From Clostridia bacterium (lineage in GTDB: Bacteria > Bacillota > Clostridia > Christensenellales > Borkfalkiaceae), in contig JAGHJS010000046.1 of assembly GCA_017886545.1 (NCBI GenBank), forward strand, positions 86,400-122,388: a stretch of 35,989 bases of DNA. Reading direction: 5' to 3'. The notes under the pieces were generated by a model that worked only from the letters and a program-made list of their open reading frames with translations, had not been told where the DNA came from and did not search any database. Positions 8,355 to 16,745 of this stretch are shown here, in pieces. The first letter of the stretch is position 1. Each line of letters begins with the position of its first letter. The translations under genes were made by a program, and so were the position numbers.

Positions 8355-8804
8355 TTACTTTAAGTATTCATTGAGCTTGGCAACTACGATCTTTGCCTTT
8401 TCCTCGTTTTCCGTAACGATGAGAAGGGTATCGTCGCCCGCGATGGACCCGACGATCTCGGGAAGGTTCAGCTTGTCCACGATCACGCCAGCGTTGCTCC
8501 CGTTTCCGCGCAGCGTCTTTACAACGACCTGATTGAGCGCAGACTGCACGGACACTACGCAGTCGCGGAACAAATTGTGCATGCGGGGCGATATCTTATT
8601 GCTTGCGTCTTCAATATAAGCATACCGGTACTTTTTCTCGACCCCGGCGACTTTGAAAAGGCGCAGCTCCTTTACGTCACGCGAGACGGTCGCCTGCGTG
8701 ACGGTGTAATTACGCTTTGCCAGTTCCGCACAGAGCTCTTCCTGTGTTTCGATCTCCTGTGAGGAAATAATATCCAATATTGCATCCTGTCTGCCGCTTC
8801 GCAT
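8355..8804 (-). CDS. argR: Arginine repressor ArgR/AhrC
   Basis: A start at 8804 gives 149 residues, the length of B. subtilis AhrC. It has GGAGCAGG upstream, within the last codons of nadK. An upstream in-frame ATG at 8822 lacks a ribosome-binding site. The N-terminal winged helix-turn-helix contains TQATVSRDVKELRL. The C-terminal arginine-binding/oligomerisation domain contains VGSIAGDDTLLIVT with the Asp pair used for arginine binding. ArgR is a hexameric, arginine-dependent regulator of arginine biosynthesis and breakdown. Its stable location between nadK and recN is a known Firmicutes arrangement, and no arg genes are in this window. Confidence 0.96.
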   Translation of the reverse strand: MRSGRQDAILDIISSQEIETQEELCAELAKRNYTVTQATVSRDVKELRLFKVAGVEKKYRYAYIEDASNKISPRMHNLFRDCVVSVQSALNQVVVKTLRGNGSNAGVIVDKLNLPEIVGSIAGDDTLLIVTENEEKAKIVVAKLNEYLK

Positions 8805-8809
8805 CCTGT

Positions 8810-9616
8810 TTACCTGCTCCATTTATTCAACTTGAACAGCAGTTTATCAAAAAAGTTACTGTCCTTCGGCTTCACGAACCGAACCGAAAAATCTGCTTTG
8901 CGCAGGAAGATCTCCGCTCCCGCGGGCGGATCGCAAACATATCTCCCGTCGCAGTACAGCGAAAGCACGTTCCCCTCCGCTCCGCGCAGAATGCGCATCG
9001 TTCTCGAATCGTTATAGACGATCGGTCTGTTGTGCAGCGAATGCGCACAGACCGGCGTGAGGATGAACGCGGAAAGATCGGGTGTCAAAACCGAACCGCC
9101 CGCCGAAAGCGAATACGCCGTCGAACCTGTCGGCGTGCTGATGATGATCCCGTCCCCGACGAACTCATCCACCTTTTTCCCGTCGATCTCCGCCGTGACG
9201 GATACGACGTTGTTATCCGCTTCCGCCGTATAATGGCGCTGAAACAGCGCATCGTTGAGCGCGTAATACCGATCCGTTCCGACCTGCACCTCCAGGACGC
9301 TGCGCGGCTCCGTTTCATAGGGATGCATTAAAAGCTCGGCTGCCTCTTCGACCTGCTCGCCCTCAAACTGCGTCAAAAATCCCAGATTCCCCGCATTGAT
9401 ACCCAAAAGGTCGATGCCGCGCCGCCCCGCCTCGATCGCGACTTTCAGGATCGTGCCGTCGCCGCCGAGCACGACCAGAACGTCGACGTCGCCGATCGAC
9501 TCGACGCTTTCATACACTTCATGACAGATCCCGCGCCTGCGGAAGATCGTCAGTAAATTTTTCTGAACAGACACGAACCGCGGGGTCGCTCTGTTACAAA
9601 ACACACCGATCTTCAT
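8810..9616 (-). CDS. nadK: NAD kinase
   Basis: A protein of 268 residues from the ATG at 9616 (MKIGVFCN). It phosphorylates NAD+ to NADP+ using ATP or polyphosphate. Visible motifs are VVLGGDGTILK (phosphate-binding GGDG), INAGNLGFLT, ALNDALF (NE/D motif, here ND) and DGIIISTPTGSTAYSLSAGG. Upstream in-frame ATGs lie within the promoter and are rejected. The ATG lies one base after the predicted transcription start and has no Shine-Dalgarno, so the mRNA appears leaderless. It heads the nadK-argR-recN operon. Confidence 0.96.
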   Translation of the reverse strand: MKIGVFCNRATPRFVSVQKNLLTIFRRRGICHEVYESVESIGDVDVLVVLGGDGTILKVAIEAGRRGIDLLGINAGNLGFLTQFEGEQVEEAAELLMHPYETEPRSVLEVQVGTDRYYALNDALFQRHYTAEADNNVVSVTAEIDGKKVDEFVGDGIIISTPTGSTAYSLSAGGSVLTPDLSAFILTPVCAHSLHNRPIVYNDSRTMRILRGAEGNVLSLYCDGRYVCDPPAGAEIFLRKADFSVRFVKPKDSNFFDKLLFKLNKWSR

Positions 9617-9623
9617 ACCGAAC

Positions 9624-9652
9624 ATTATACAGCAATTTATACATTTATGCAA
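9624..9652 (-). promoter_or_regulatory. Sigma-A promoter of nadK (leaderless initiation predicted)
   Basis: TTGCAT, 17 nt, TATAAT on the minus strand. Standard spacing places +1 at about 9617, one base before the ATG at 9616. Confidence 0.8.
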
Positions 9653-9689
9653 TCGATTTTCAGAAAATTCTCAGCTGTCGCTTGCACAG

Positions 9690-9725
9690 AAAAAGCGCCC
9701 GGCATGATCGCTGGGCGCTTTTTTA
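9690..9725 (-). terminator. Terminator after htpG
   Basis: A strong stem AAAAAGCGCCC(A/G)GC with its complement GGGCGCTTTTT has T-runs on both sides. It directly abuts the htpG stop codon and could end transcription in either direction. Confidence 0.88.
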
Positions 9726-11609
9726 TCAGCCGACGAATTTCCCGAGCAGCTGCACGGAATTTGCAGAAAAATCTTTCATCTCATCGGGCGAAAGTTTTTT
9801 GTAAGAAAGTTTTGCGAGGTAATACACCTGTTTTGCCACAAAAGTTTTCTTTTCCTCATCCAGCGAAAGGAATGCCTGCACAACGGGATTGGCGGCATTC
9901 AGAACGAGCGTCATGTCGCGGTCGGCGTCCGCCCCTTCCATTCCGTAAAAAGCGTTCATTTCGCCGAACCTGCGCGCGAACTCCGCCACGTTGATGACGG
10001 CGGGAACATCCTGCGCCTTCAAACGTTCAACTTTGACGGTAACGCCTTCGACGGCAAGGGACTTTGAAAATGCATCTGCCAGCGCCTTATCCGCCTCCTC
10101 GTCCGCACTGTTTTCAGCTTTGAGCGCCGCATCCACGTCGGCATCGATCCGAAGGAAACGGAATTTACCGCTCTCTTTGTATTCGATATAGCTGATATAA
10201 TGCGGGTCGACAAAGGAATCGCAGACGATCGCATTCAGCCCGGCAGCGCGGAACATGGAAACATACTGCGCCTGCCCGACTTCATCCGAAACGTAATAGA
10301 CCGTAACAGGTTTATCGGCATTTTCCTTTTTGCCGCTTTCTTCTCCCGCTTCGGCAGACGGCGCTTCCTGCTCGGCGGCCTGCTCTTCCGCGGGCAGCTG
10401 TTCCTTACGGAAATCTTCAAGATTTTTATACTTGCCGTCCAGATCTTTGAAAATGACGATATCCTTTACTTTCGCATAGAAGTCCTCGTCCTTCAGACAG
10501 CCGACCTTGATGAATACGGAAAGATCCGCCCAGCACTTTTCATACTTTTCCCTGTCCGTCTTATACAGCCCCGTCAGCTTGTCGGAAACTTTTTTAACGA
10601 TATGTTTGGAGATCTTCTGCACCTGACGGTCGTTCTGCAAAAAGCTGCGCGAAACATTGAGCGGGATATCGGGGCAGTCGATGACGCCGTTCAAGAGAAG
10701 CAGGTATTCGGGGATCACTTCTTTGATGTTATCCGCTATGAACACCTGGTTGCAGTACAGTTTGACCTTTCCGCGCTCCAGTTCGACCTTGCTCTTCACC
10801 TTCGGGAAGTACAGAATGCCCTTCAGGCGGAACGGATAGTCCATGTTGAGGTGGATCCAGAAGAGCGGGTCATGGTAATCGTGGAACACTTTCCTGTAAA
10901 AATCGAGATATTCCTCGTCGGTGCAATCCTTCGGGTTTTTCAGATACAGCGGCTGCGTATCGTTGACGGGTTTTTCGTCCTCCTTCCCGCTCGCATCAAG
11001 ATAAATGTTGTACGGCATGAAGGCGCAGTACTTTTCAAGCAGGCTGCGGATGATGGATTGCTCCAAAAATTCTTTCTCTTCCTTGGCGATATGCATCACG
11101 ATCTTCGTTCCGCGCGCCGTACGGTCACACTCCTCGATCGTATAGGTGCTTTCTCCGTCCGATTCCCAATGAACGGCGGGCGCACCCTCTTTATATGATT
11201 TTGTGAAGATCTCGATATTTTCCGAAACCATATAGGCGGAATAAAAACCAAGCCCGAAGTGCCCGATGATACCTTCGCCGCCCGCCTTTTCATACTTCGA
11301 CAAAAAGTCTGCCGCTCCCGAAAAAGCGATCTGCGTAATATACTTTTCGACCTCCTCTTCGGTCATGCCGATCCCGTTATCCTCAACGGTGAGCGTTTTC
11401 GCATCCTTGTCGACCCGCACGTCGATGCGGTAGCCGCCCTCATCCGCAGCGCATTCGCCCATATCGGCAAGTTTTTTGAACTTTGTGATCGCGTCCGCCG
11501 CGTTGGCGACGATCTCACGGATAAAAATATCTTTATCCGAATACAGCCACTTTTTGATGATGGGCATCATGTTTTCGCTGGCGATCTGAATATTTCCTTG
11601 TTTAGCCAT
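9726..11609 (-). CDS. htpG: Molecular chaperone HtpG (bacterial Hsp90)
   Basis: The ATG at 11609 follows GGAGGTG, giving 627 residues beginning MAKQGNIQIASENMMPI, a typical HtpG size. An in-frame upstream extension runs through a terminator hairpin and is rejected. The N-terminal GHKL ATPase motifs are present: IVANAADAITK, VEDNGIGM and IGHFGLGFYSAYM. The middle-domain segment GVIDCPDIPLNVSRSFLQND is highly conserved in Hsp90. The C-terminal dimerisation domain ends in ANSVQLLGKFVG. An acidic, Ala/Glu-rich linker (EEQAAEQEAPSAEAGEE) is inserted before the C-terminal half. No CIRCE element was found upstream and no convincing promoter was identified. Confidence 0.97.
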   Translation of the reverse strand: MAKQGNIQIASENMMPIIKKWLYSDKDIFIREIVANAADAITKFKKLADMGECAADEGGYRIDVRVDKDAKTLTVEDNGIGMTEEEVEKYITQIAFSGAADFLSKYEKAGGEGIIGHFGLGFYSAYMVSENIEIFTKSYKEGAPAVHWESDGESTYTIEECDRTARGTKIVMHIAKEEKEFLEQSIIRSLLEKYCAFMPYNIYLDASGKEDEKPVNDTQPLYLKNPKDCTDEEYLDFYRKVFHDYHDPLFWIHLNMDYPFRLKGILYFPKVKSKVELERGKVKLYCNQVFIADNIKEVIPEYLLLLNGVIDCPDIPLNVSRSFLQNDRQVQKISKHIVKKVSDKLTGLYKTDREKYEKCWADLSVFIKVGCLKDEDFYAKVKDIVIFKDLDGKYKNLEDFRKEQLPAEEQAAEQEAPSAEAGEESGKKENADKPVTVYYVSDEVGQAQYVSMFRAAGLNAIVCDSFVDPHYISYIEYKESGKFRFLRIDADVDAALKAENSADEEADKALADAFSKSLAVEGVTVKVERLKAQDVPAVINVAEFARRFGEMNAFYGMEGADADRDMTLVLNAANPVVQAFLSLDEEKKTFVAKQVYYLAKLSYKKLSPDEMKDFSANSVQLLGKFVG

Positions 11610-11625
11610 ATTAACACCTCCGTAT

Positions 11626-11652
11626 AAACAAAAGCCCCGCAATTGCGGGGCT
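11626..11652 (-). terminator. Terminator after ispH-S1
   Basis: Perfect inverted repeat AGCCCCGC-AATT-GCGGGGCT followed on the minus strand by TTTTGTTTATA. It lies 17 nt after the ispH-S1 stop and only 24 nt before the htpG ATG, so htpG must rely on read-through or on a promoter squeezed into this gap. Confidence 0.8.
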
Positions 11653-11668
11653 GAAAAAACAATGGGAT

Positions 11669-13774
11669 TTACTGATCGGAATTCTTGTTCTGCAACATTT
11701 CCGCGATGGAAGCTCCGCCGATGCCACCTTCCGACCACTCGTGCACATCTTCATCGTCGTGGCTGTCCCTGAACTGACGGGAAGATTTGCGCTGCCTCCT
11801 TTCGCCCCTCCCTTCCTCGTCGCGACGGCTGCGAACATGCGTCACTTCGGGTTCGGGAAGCAATGCTTTGATGGACAGGGTCATCTTCTTGTTGGCGGGA
11901 TCGAGCACAAGGATCTTCGCGTCGATCTCTTCACCGATCGAAAGCACCGAAGTAGGATTCTCCAGCCATTCGTGCGAGATCTGCGATACATGGACCAACC
12001 CGTCAATACCGTTTTCAACTTCGACAAACGCGCCGAACGGAACGATACGCACGACTTTCCCGTGCACGACATCGCCTTCCGCATACTTTTCGGAAACAAG
12101 GTCCCAAGGCTGCGGCTGCAGCTGCTTGTAGCCGATGGAAACTTTTTTGTTCTGCTCGTCGACTTTGAGCACCTTGAACTGGTACGTTTTGCCGATCTCC
12201 AAAACCTCGTTGACGCTCTTCACGCCCGTCCAGGAAAGATCGGAAATGTGCGCAAGGCAGTCGAACCCGTTCACGGATACAAACGCGCCGAAGTTGGTAA
12301 TGCGCTCGACCTTGCCGTCAACGATGTCCCCGACGTGAACGTTCGCGAAAAACTCTGCTTCGCGCTCGGCCTTAGCCTGCTCACGAGCCGCACGCTCTTC
12401 TTCGAGCACGACGCGCTGGGAAGCGATGATCTCCTTTTTACGGTCGGAGCGCTTGATCTCGAGCGCCTTGAGGCGGAGCTTTTTGCCGACATATTTGTCA
12501 AGCTCCTTCACATACCCCATACGGATCTCTTTCGCGGGAACGAAGACGGTGTAGGTACCCATAGACCCGGTCAATCCGCCTTTGTTGAAGCCCGTGCAGA
12601 CGATATCGAACTCTTCGCCGTTGCTGATGGCGTCGATCTTTTCTTCTTCCTCTTTGATCTTGGCAATGATCTTCTGCGAAATTTTCACAGGGTTCGTAGA
12701 AACGACCATTACTTCGATATCTTCCCCTGCTTTCGCCGCATATTCTTCTTTATTATAGGTTTCGCATTCGAGTTCTTCTTTTTCAAGGAGTGTCTCCTTC
12801 TTGAAGAACGGGAGCAATACAGCAACGCCTTCATCCGTAGCGGACGAGATGATCGCCGTCACCAGCTGACCTTTTTTCAGCTTAGCCTGTCCGTCCTCCA
12901 TCTTGGCAACGACTTCGTCCATGACATTCGTTGCGTTCACTTCTGTGTTGTTTTCCATCTTAAAAAGAACCTCCTGCGTTTGCGTATCCGGCGTGGATGC
13001 ACCGGACACTATCCCTACATTTTTAAAATTTTTTAATAAATCTGAACGAAATTCGGATGCATCCGTCAACCGGAAAACATTTGCGCAATACCTGCTGCAG
13101 ATCTCTTTGAGACGATTCGTGTTGCTGCTGTTCGCCCCGCCGATCACAAGCATTGCGTCTGAATTTTTTGCAAGCTGCTCAGCTTCCTCCTGACGCTCTT
13201 TAGTAGTATAGCAAATTGTTTTAAAAATCTCAACTGTTTTTTCACGACCTTTTGAAACAAATTTGACTATTTTTTCAAAAATCTCCTCCGGACAGGTCGT
13301 TTGCGCGACTACAGCCAGTTCCTTCCCCGCCGAAAGGGTGGCGCACTCCTCTTCGGAACAGGCGACGAAGGTATCCCCTCCGCTCCAGCCGATCAATCCG
13401 ATGACCTCAGGATGCAGGCGCTCTCCGACGATCAGCACGCTCTTCCCCTGTTCCGCCGCGCGCTGTACGATCTTCTGCGTCCTCTTTACGAAGGGGCAAG
13501 TACAGTCAACTACGTGCAGTCCGCGTTCCGCGCACTGTTCGTAGACCGACCGCCCCACACCGTGCGAACGCAGAATGAGCGTCGAACCGCATGGCACCTC
13601 CTCCACGGTTTCGACCGTTACGATCCCGCGCCGCGAAAGGTCTTCCGTTACGAGCGGATTGTGAACCAACTCGCCTAAAACATAGACGCCTGGCCCCGCC
13701 AGCTTTTGCGCCGTTTCGACGGCGTGCCGCACGCCTCGGCAAAAGCCGCTGCTTTCGGCAACGGTTACTTTCAT
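11669..13774 (-). CDS. ispH: IspH (HMB-PP reductase) fused to ribosomal protein S1-like domains
   Basis: One 701-residue frame with two functional parts. Residues 1 to about 275 are IspH, the [4Fe-4S] enzyme that converts HMBPP to IPP and DMAPP in the MEP isoprenoid pathway. Cluster ligands match Cys12 (SSGFCRGV), Cys93 (VDCTCPFV) and Cys188 (TICYTTKERQ), with substrate-binding His38, His71 and His121 in their usual contexts. Residues of about 300-650 hold about four S1 RNA-binding domains, the last two clear (GKVERITNFGAFVSV and GKVVRIVPFGAFVEV). A charged Arg/Glu tail follows. This fusion is known from other Clostridia. The start overlaps the plsC stop by 4 bp (ATGA), so translation is coupled. 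Confidence 0.96.
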   Translation of the reverse strand: MKVTVAESSGFCRGVRHAVETAQKLAGPGVYVLGELVHNPLVTEDLSRRGIVTVETVEEVPCGSTLILRSHGVGRSVYEQCAERGLHVVDCTCPFVKRTQKIVQRAAEQGKSVLIVGERLHPEVIGLIGWSGGDTFVACSEEECATLSAGKELAVVAQTTCPEEIFEKIVKFVSKGREKTVEIFKTICYTTKERQEEAEQLAKNSDAMLVIGGANSSNTNRLKEICSRYCANVFRLTDASEFRSDLLKNFKNVGIVSGASTPDTQTQEVLFKMENNTEVNATNVMDEVVAKMEDGQAKLKKGQLVTAIISSATDEGVAVLLPFFKKETLLEKEELECETYNKEEYAAKAGEDIEVMVVSTNPVKISQKIIAKIKEEEEKIDAISNGEEFDIVCTGFNKGGLTGSMGTYTVFVPAKEIRMGYVKELDKYVGKKLRLKALEIKRSDRKKEIIASQRVVLEEERAAREQAKAEREAEFFANVHVGDIVDGKVERITNFGAFVSVNGFDCLAHISDLSWTGVKSVNEVLEIGKTYQFKVLKVDEQNKKVSIGYKQLQPQPWDLVSEKYAEGDVVHGKVVRIVPFGAFVEVENGIDGLVHVSQISHEWLENPTSVLSIGEEIDAKILVLDPANKKMTLSIKALLPEPEVTHVRSRRDEEGRGERRQRKSSRQFRDSHDDEDVHEWSEGGIGGASIAEMLQNKNSDQ

Positions 13775-14436
13775 TTACCTTTCTTCCCCTTCCTCTTTTC
13801 TTCTTTGCGCGCCTTTTTTGCCGCCTTTGCCTCTTCCTGCGCGGCGATATAGTTCCGCCGTGTGGCAAGCATCGCCTCGCGGATGATTTCCTCCGCCTCG
13901 GCATAGTCCTCTGCCGTCATTCTTCGGTCATAATAAGCGGAGAGGTCTACCACGTCGCCTACGATGATCTTTGTGCGGCGGAAAAGGCGCGTCTTATGCA
14001 GACACATAACGGGATAGACAGGCGCCTTCGCGCGGACGGCGAACAGTGCCGCCCCGCTCTTTAACGGAAGGAGTTCCACATCCTTTGTTTTGTTGCGCGT
14101 GCCCTCGGGGAACATGGCGATCTTTTCCCCGTTTTTCAGGCAGCGCAGCGCAGACATGACCGCCTTTGCATCCGTGCCGTCGCGTGAAACGGGGATGGCG
14201 CCGACCACTTTACACAGATAGGCGATGAACCTGCTTTTCCAAAGCTCCTGCTTGGCGATAAAATGCACGCGGTCCTTCGTGACGCATGCCATATGCACGA
14301 TGTCCCAGATGCGGTAATGATTACCTACGATCACACAGGCGCCCTGCCCGACCTTTTCCTTGCCGATCAGTTTGTACGGCAGCACGATCTGCACAAAAGC
14401 ATTCAGAACCTTTTTCAAAAAACCGTATCCGCTCAT
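13771..14436 (-). CDS. plsC: 1-acyl-sn-glycerol-3-phosphate acyltransferase (PlsC family)
   Basis: A protein of 221 residues with the acyltransferase motifs NHYRIWD (NHX4D catalytic pair, near residue 39) and MFPEGTRNK (near residue 109), plus GAIPVSRDG between them. It would transfer an acyl group to lysophosphatidic acid to make phosphatidic acid at the membrane. A short hydrophobic N-terminal stretch (VLNAFVQIVLPYKLI) may anchor it. The C-terminus is a very Lys/Arg/Glu-rich tail (KKARKEEKRKGKKGK), perhaps binding acidic lipid or RNA. It overlaps both neighbours by 4 bp in the aroH-cmk / plsC / ispH-S1 operon. Confidence 0.93.
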   Translation of the reverse strand: MSGYGFLKKVLNAFVQIVLPYKLIGKEKVGQGACVIVGNHYRIWDIVHMACVTKDRVHFIAKQELWKSRFIAYLCKVVGAIPVSRDGTDAKAVMSALRCLKNGEKIAMFPEGTRNKTKDVELLPLKSGAALFAVRAKAPVYPVMCLHKTRLFRRTKIIVGDVVDLSAYYDRRMTAEDYAEAEEIIREAMLATRRNYIAAQEEAKAAKKARKEEKRKGKKGK

Positions 14437-15437
14437 ACTTTCTCCTGAATGCGGCGTCGGATAAACGCGACCACTTCGTCAATGCTCATGTCGGAAGTAT
14501 CGACGAGCACGGCGTCCTCCGCTCTGCGCAGCGGCGAGATCGCACGCGAAGCGTCGTTCCTGTCGCGTTCCTCGATCTCCTTTTCCAACGCATCATAATC
14601 GACCGTATAGCCCTTCGCACGCAACTCGTCATATCTGCGGCGCGCACGCACGGGCACGGAAGCCGTAACAAAAAATTTGAACGGTGCATCGGGGAGGACC
14701 GCCGTCCCGATGTCACGCCCATCCAGCACGCAGGACTGTTCGGAAGCGATCTTCCGCTGCATCTCCACCATCTTTTTCCGAACGCAGCCGAGCGCGGAAA
14801 TTTTGGAAGCCGCCATCGAAACTTCGGGGCGGCGGATCTCTTCCGACACGTCACGGCCGTCAAGGATCGTATGCTGTGCCCCGCCGCGATATTCTATGCG
14901 CAGATCGAGAGAGGCAAGCATCGCTTCCACGGCAGACTCGTCTGACAGGTCCACTCCCGCCTCGGACGCTTTGCACGCACAGGCACGGTACATCGCCCCG
15001 GTATCCAGATACAATATATCCAACTCGCGCGCAAGCCGCTTCGCAACGGTACTTTTTCCGCTTCCCGAAGGTCCGTCCAGCGCAATGGAATAGCGGGAAA
15101 GATCTTTGCGAAGGTTCGCCGCCCCGCGCAGATAAACATGGCGGACGGGCGCATCGCCCTCCGCAAGCACAAGCACGCGGATACAGAGCGGCAGCGCGCC
15201 GTCGATCGACGGCTCCTGTGCGGAAAAAAGCGCGCACCCCGAAAAACCTGCTTCACGCGCCGCCTTGGCGGGATACAGCGAACGGATATCTGCCGTATTC
15301 GACAGCAGGATGGAAATGCAGCTCTCCTGCACAGACGCATTGCGCGCCGCGATCTCTTTAAGAAGTTCGGCAACTGCCTCACGGATCTCCTGCGGAGAAT
15401 CCTCCCGCACGGTCGTTGCTCCGCGAATGGCTCTCAT
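14433..15437 (-). CDS. cmk: Fusion of AroH-type chorismate mutase and cytidylate kinase
   Basis: The ATG at 15437 is preceded by GGAGG at 8 nt, giving 334 residues. An upstream TTG inside the Shine-Dalgarno is rejected. Residues 1 to about 115 match the monofunctional B. subtilis AroH chorismate mutase: MRAIRGATTV, YPAKAAR, Glu75 in AQEPS, Arg87 in LCIRVLV, Tyr102 in RHVYL and Arg110 in NLRKDL. Residues of about 116-334 are CMP kinase: Walker A GPSGSGKST, YLDTGAMYRA and VLDGRDIGTAV. The first part would convert chorismate to prephenate for Phe/Tyr synthesis, and the second phosphorylates CMP/dCMP. No stop or frameshift separates them and there is no linker. Cmk before plsC and ispH-S1 is a common clostridial order, but the AroH fusion is unusual. 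Confidence 0.92.
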   Translation of the reverse strand: MRAIRGATTVREDSPQEIREAVAELLKEIAARNASVQESCISILLSNTADIRSLYPAKAAREAGFSGCALFSAQEPSIDGALPLCIRVLVLAEGDAPVRHVYLRGAANLRKDLSRYSIALDGPSGSGKSTVAKRLARELDILYLDTGAMYRACACKASEAGVDLSDESAVEAMLASLDLRIEYRGGAQHTILDGRDVSEEIRRPEVSMAASKISALGCVRKKMVEMQRKIASEQSCVLDGRDIGTAVLPDAPFKFFVTASVPVRARRRYDELRAKGYTVDYDALEKEIEERDRNDASRAISPLRRAEDAVLVDTSDMSIDEVVAFIRRRIQEKV

Positions 15438-15473
15438 ACTCGTTTCCTCCAATTACTGCAGACTATGTGCCGC

Positions 15474-15503
15474 ATAATACTATGCAAATCAAAAAAACAA
15501 CAA
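15474..15503 (-). promoter_or_regulatory. Candidate promoter of the aroH-cmk operon
   Basis: On the minus strand TTGTTG, 18 nt, TATTAT, about 37 nt upstream of the ATG. The spacer is T-rich. No attenuator or T-box is present in the short leader, although the first domain is an aromatic amino-acid enzyme. Confidence 0.5.
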
Positions 15504-16727
15504 TTAAACCGCAGAACTTTTTCCTGCAATATACCCTGTCATAAAAGCGATCTGTAAATTAAACCCACCCGTATAAGCATCCGCATCCAGCGTTTCACCG
15601 CAAAAATACAAACCCGGATGTGCTTTGCACTGCATTGTTTTCGGATCGATCTGCTTCACGGCGACCCCGCCGGATGTCACGACAGCCTCTTCAATCGGGC
15701 GCAGCGAAACGCACTGCAGCGGCAGACCTTTCAGCGTTTTTCGCAAAGTTTCACGCTGCGCACGGGTCAGCGAATGTACCGGCATTTCCGAAGGGATCCC
15801 GGCGACCAGCAAAACAGGTTCGATCAAACTTTTCGGGAGCAAATTGCAGAGCGCCCCGCGCATATACTTATTTTTTGCCTCATCAAAATCGCGCAGAAGC
15901 CTTTTATCCAACATTTCCGCCGTCAAAGCCGGTTTCAGATCGATCGAAAGCGATACATCGGAAAGTTCTTTTCGGTTCAAAAGTGCCGACAGCGACAAAA
16001 CGATCGGTCCCGAAACTCCGAAATGCGTAAAGAGCATTTCCCCGAAAAATGAAGCGATCTTCTTCGGGCCCGCAAAGGCAGCCAGCTCCACGTTTTTCAG
16101 CGTCAGCCCCTGCACCTGCGGCAGCCAATCCGCCTTGCAGACAATACCGCACAGCGACGGGCGCAAAGGCGTTACTTCCAAACCCAGTTGTTTTGCAAAC
16201 CGATACCCGTCACCGGTACTCCCTGTTGCAGGATACGATACCCCGCCCGTACAGACGATCACAGCGTCCGCTTCATATCTTTTTTTGTTTGCGATCAATG
16301 ACCAGCCGCCGTTTGATTTTTCGATCTCTTCCACGCATGTTCCAAACAGGAACCGTACGCCCGCACGGCGGCAGCAGTTTTCAAAGCACTTTGTTACATC
16401 GCTTGCCTTTTCGGAGAGCGGAAACACTCTGTTGCCCCGCTCGACCTTCAGCGGCAGCCCGTTTTCCTCCAAAAAGCGCATCGTTTTTGCGGGCGGAAAA
16501 GCATGCGCCGCGCCGATCAAAAACTTTTCACCGCGCACGACATTTTCCAAAAACGTTTCAGGGCTGCAATCGTTCGTAACGTTGCACCTGCCCTTTCCCG
16601 TAATATAAATTTTTTTGCCCGCCTTTTCGTTCTTTTCAAAAACGGTGACGGCGGCGCCGCCCGAAGCCGCGGCATATGCCGCCATAAGCCCCGACGCACC
16701 TGCGCCGATAACTGCCACTCTCTTCAT
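15504..16727 (-). CDS. NAD(P)/FAD-dependent oxidoreductase, BaiN/HI0933/YhiN family
   Basis: 407 residues from the ATG at 16727 (MKRVAVIGAGASGLMAA). The N-terminal dinucleotide-binding motif is GAGASGLMAA. GKKIYITGKGRCNVTND is the family hallmark. A second pattern, VIVCTGGVSYPATGSTGDGY, and a C-terminal ALYFCGE-like segment (GLYFCGETLDADAYTGGFN) complete the flavin site. Members are FAD proteins of mostly unknown role; BaiN was proposed to act in bile-acid dehydroxylation, but the family is much broader, so bile-acid activity should not be assumed. No Shine-Dalgarno precedes either possible ATG (16727 or 16739). It is downstream of the decarboxylase operon, beyond a weak hairpin. Confidence 0.9.
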   Translation of the reverse strand: MKRVAVIGAGASGLMAAYAAASGGAAVTVFEKNEKAGKKIYITGKGRCNVTNDCSPETFLENVVRGEKFLIGAAHAFPPAKTMRFLEENGLPLKVERGNRVFPLSEKASDVTKCFENCCRRAGVRFLFGTCVEEIEKSNGGWSLIANKKRYEADAVIVCTGGVSYPATGSTGDGYRFAKQLGLEVTPLRPSLCGIVCKADWLPQVQGLTLKNVELAAFAGPKKIASFFGEMLFTHFGVSGPIVLSLSALLNRKELSDVSLSIDLKPALTAEMLDKRLLRDFDEAKNKYMRGALCNLLPKSLIEPVLLVAGIPSEMPVHSLTRAQRETLRKTLKGLPLQCVSLRPIEEAVVTSGGVAVKQIDPKTMQCKAHPGLYFCGETLDADAYTGGFNLQIAFMTGYIAGKSSAV

Positions 16728-16745
16728 AAACGCATACAATGAAAT

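Noticed and set aside
11741-13036. Long plus-strand open frame opposite ispH-S1
   Set aside because: It is entirely antisense to the S1 domains, is Phe/Leu/Arg-rich and shows no motif; a mirror of the coding strand's codon bias.
15437-15452. TTG start 15 bases upstream of the AroH-Cmk ATG
   Set aside because: That TTG overlaps the GGAGG ribosome-binding site that serves the ATG, so it cannot itself be initiated from it.
15504-16727. Assigning bile-acid dehydroxylation to the BaiN-like gene
   Set aside because: The family is far wider than bile-acid metabolisers and no bai genes are present here.
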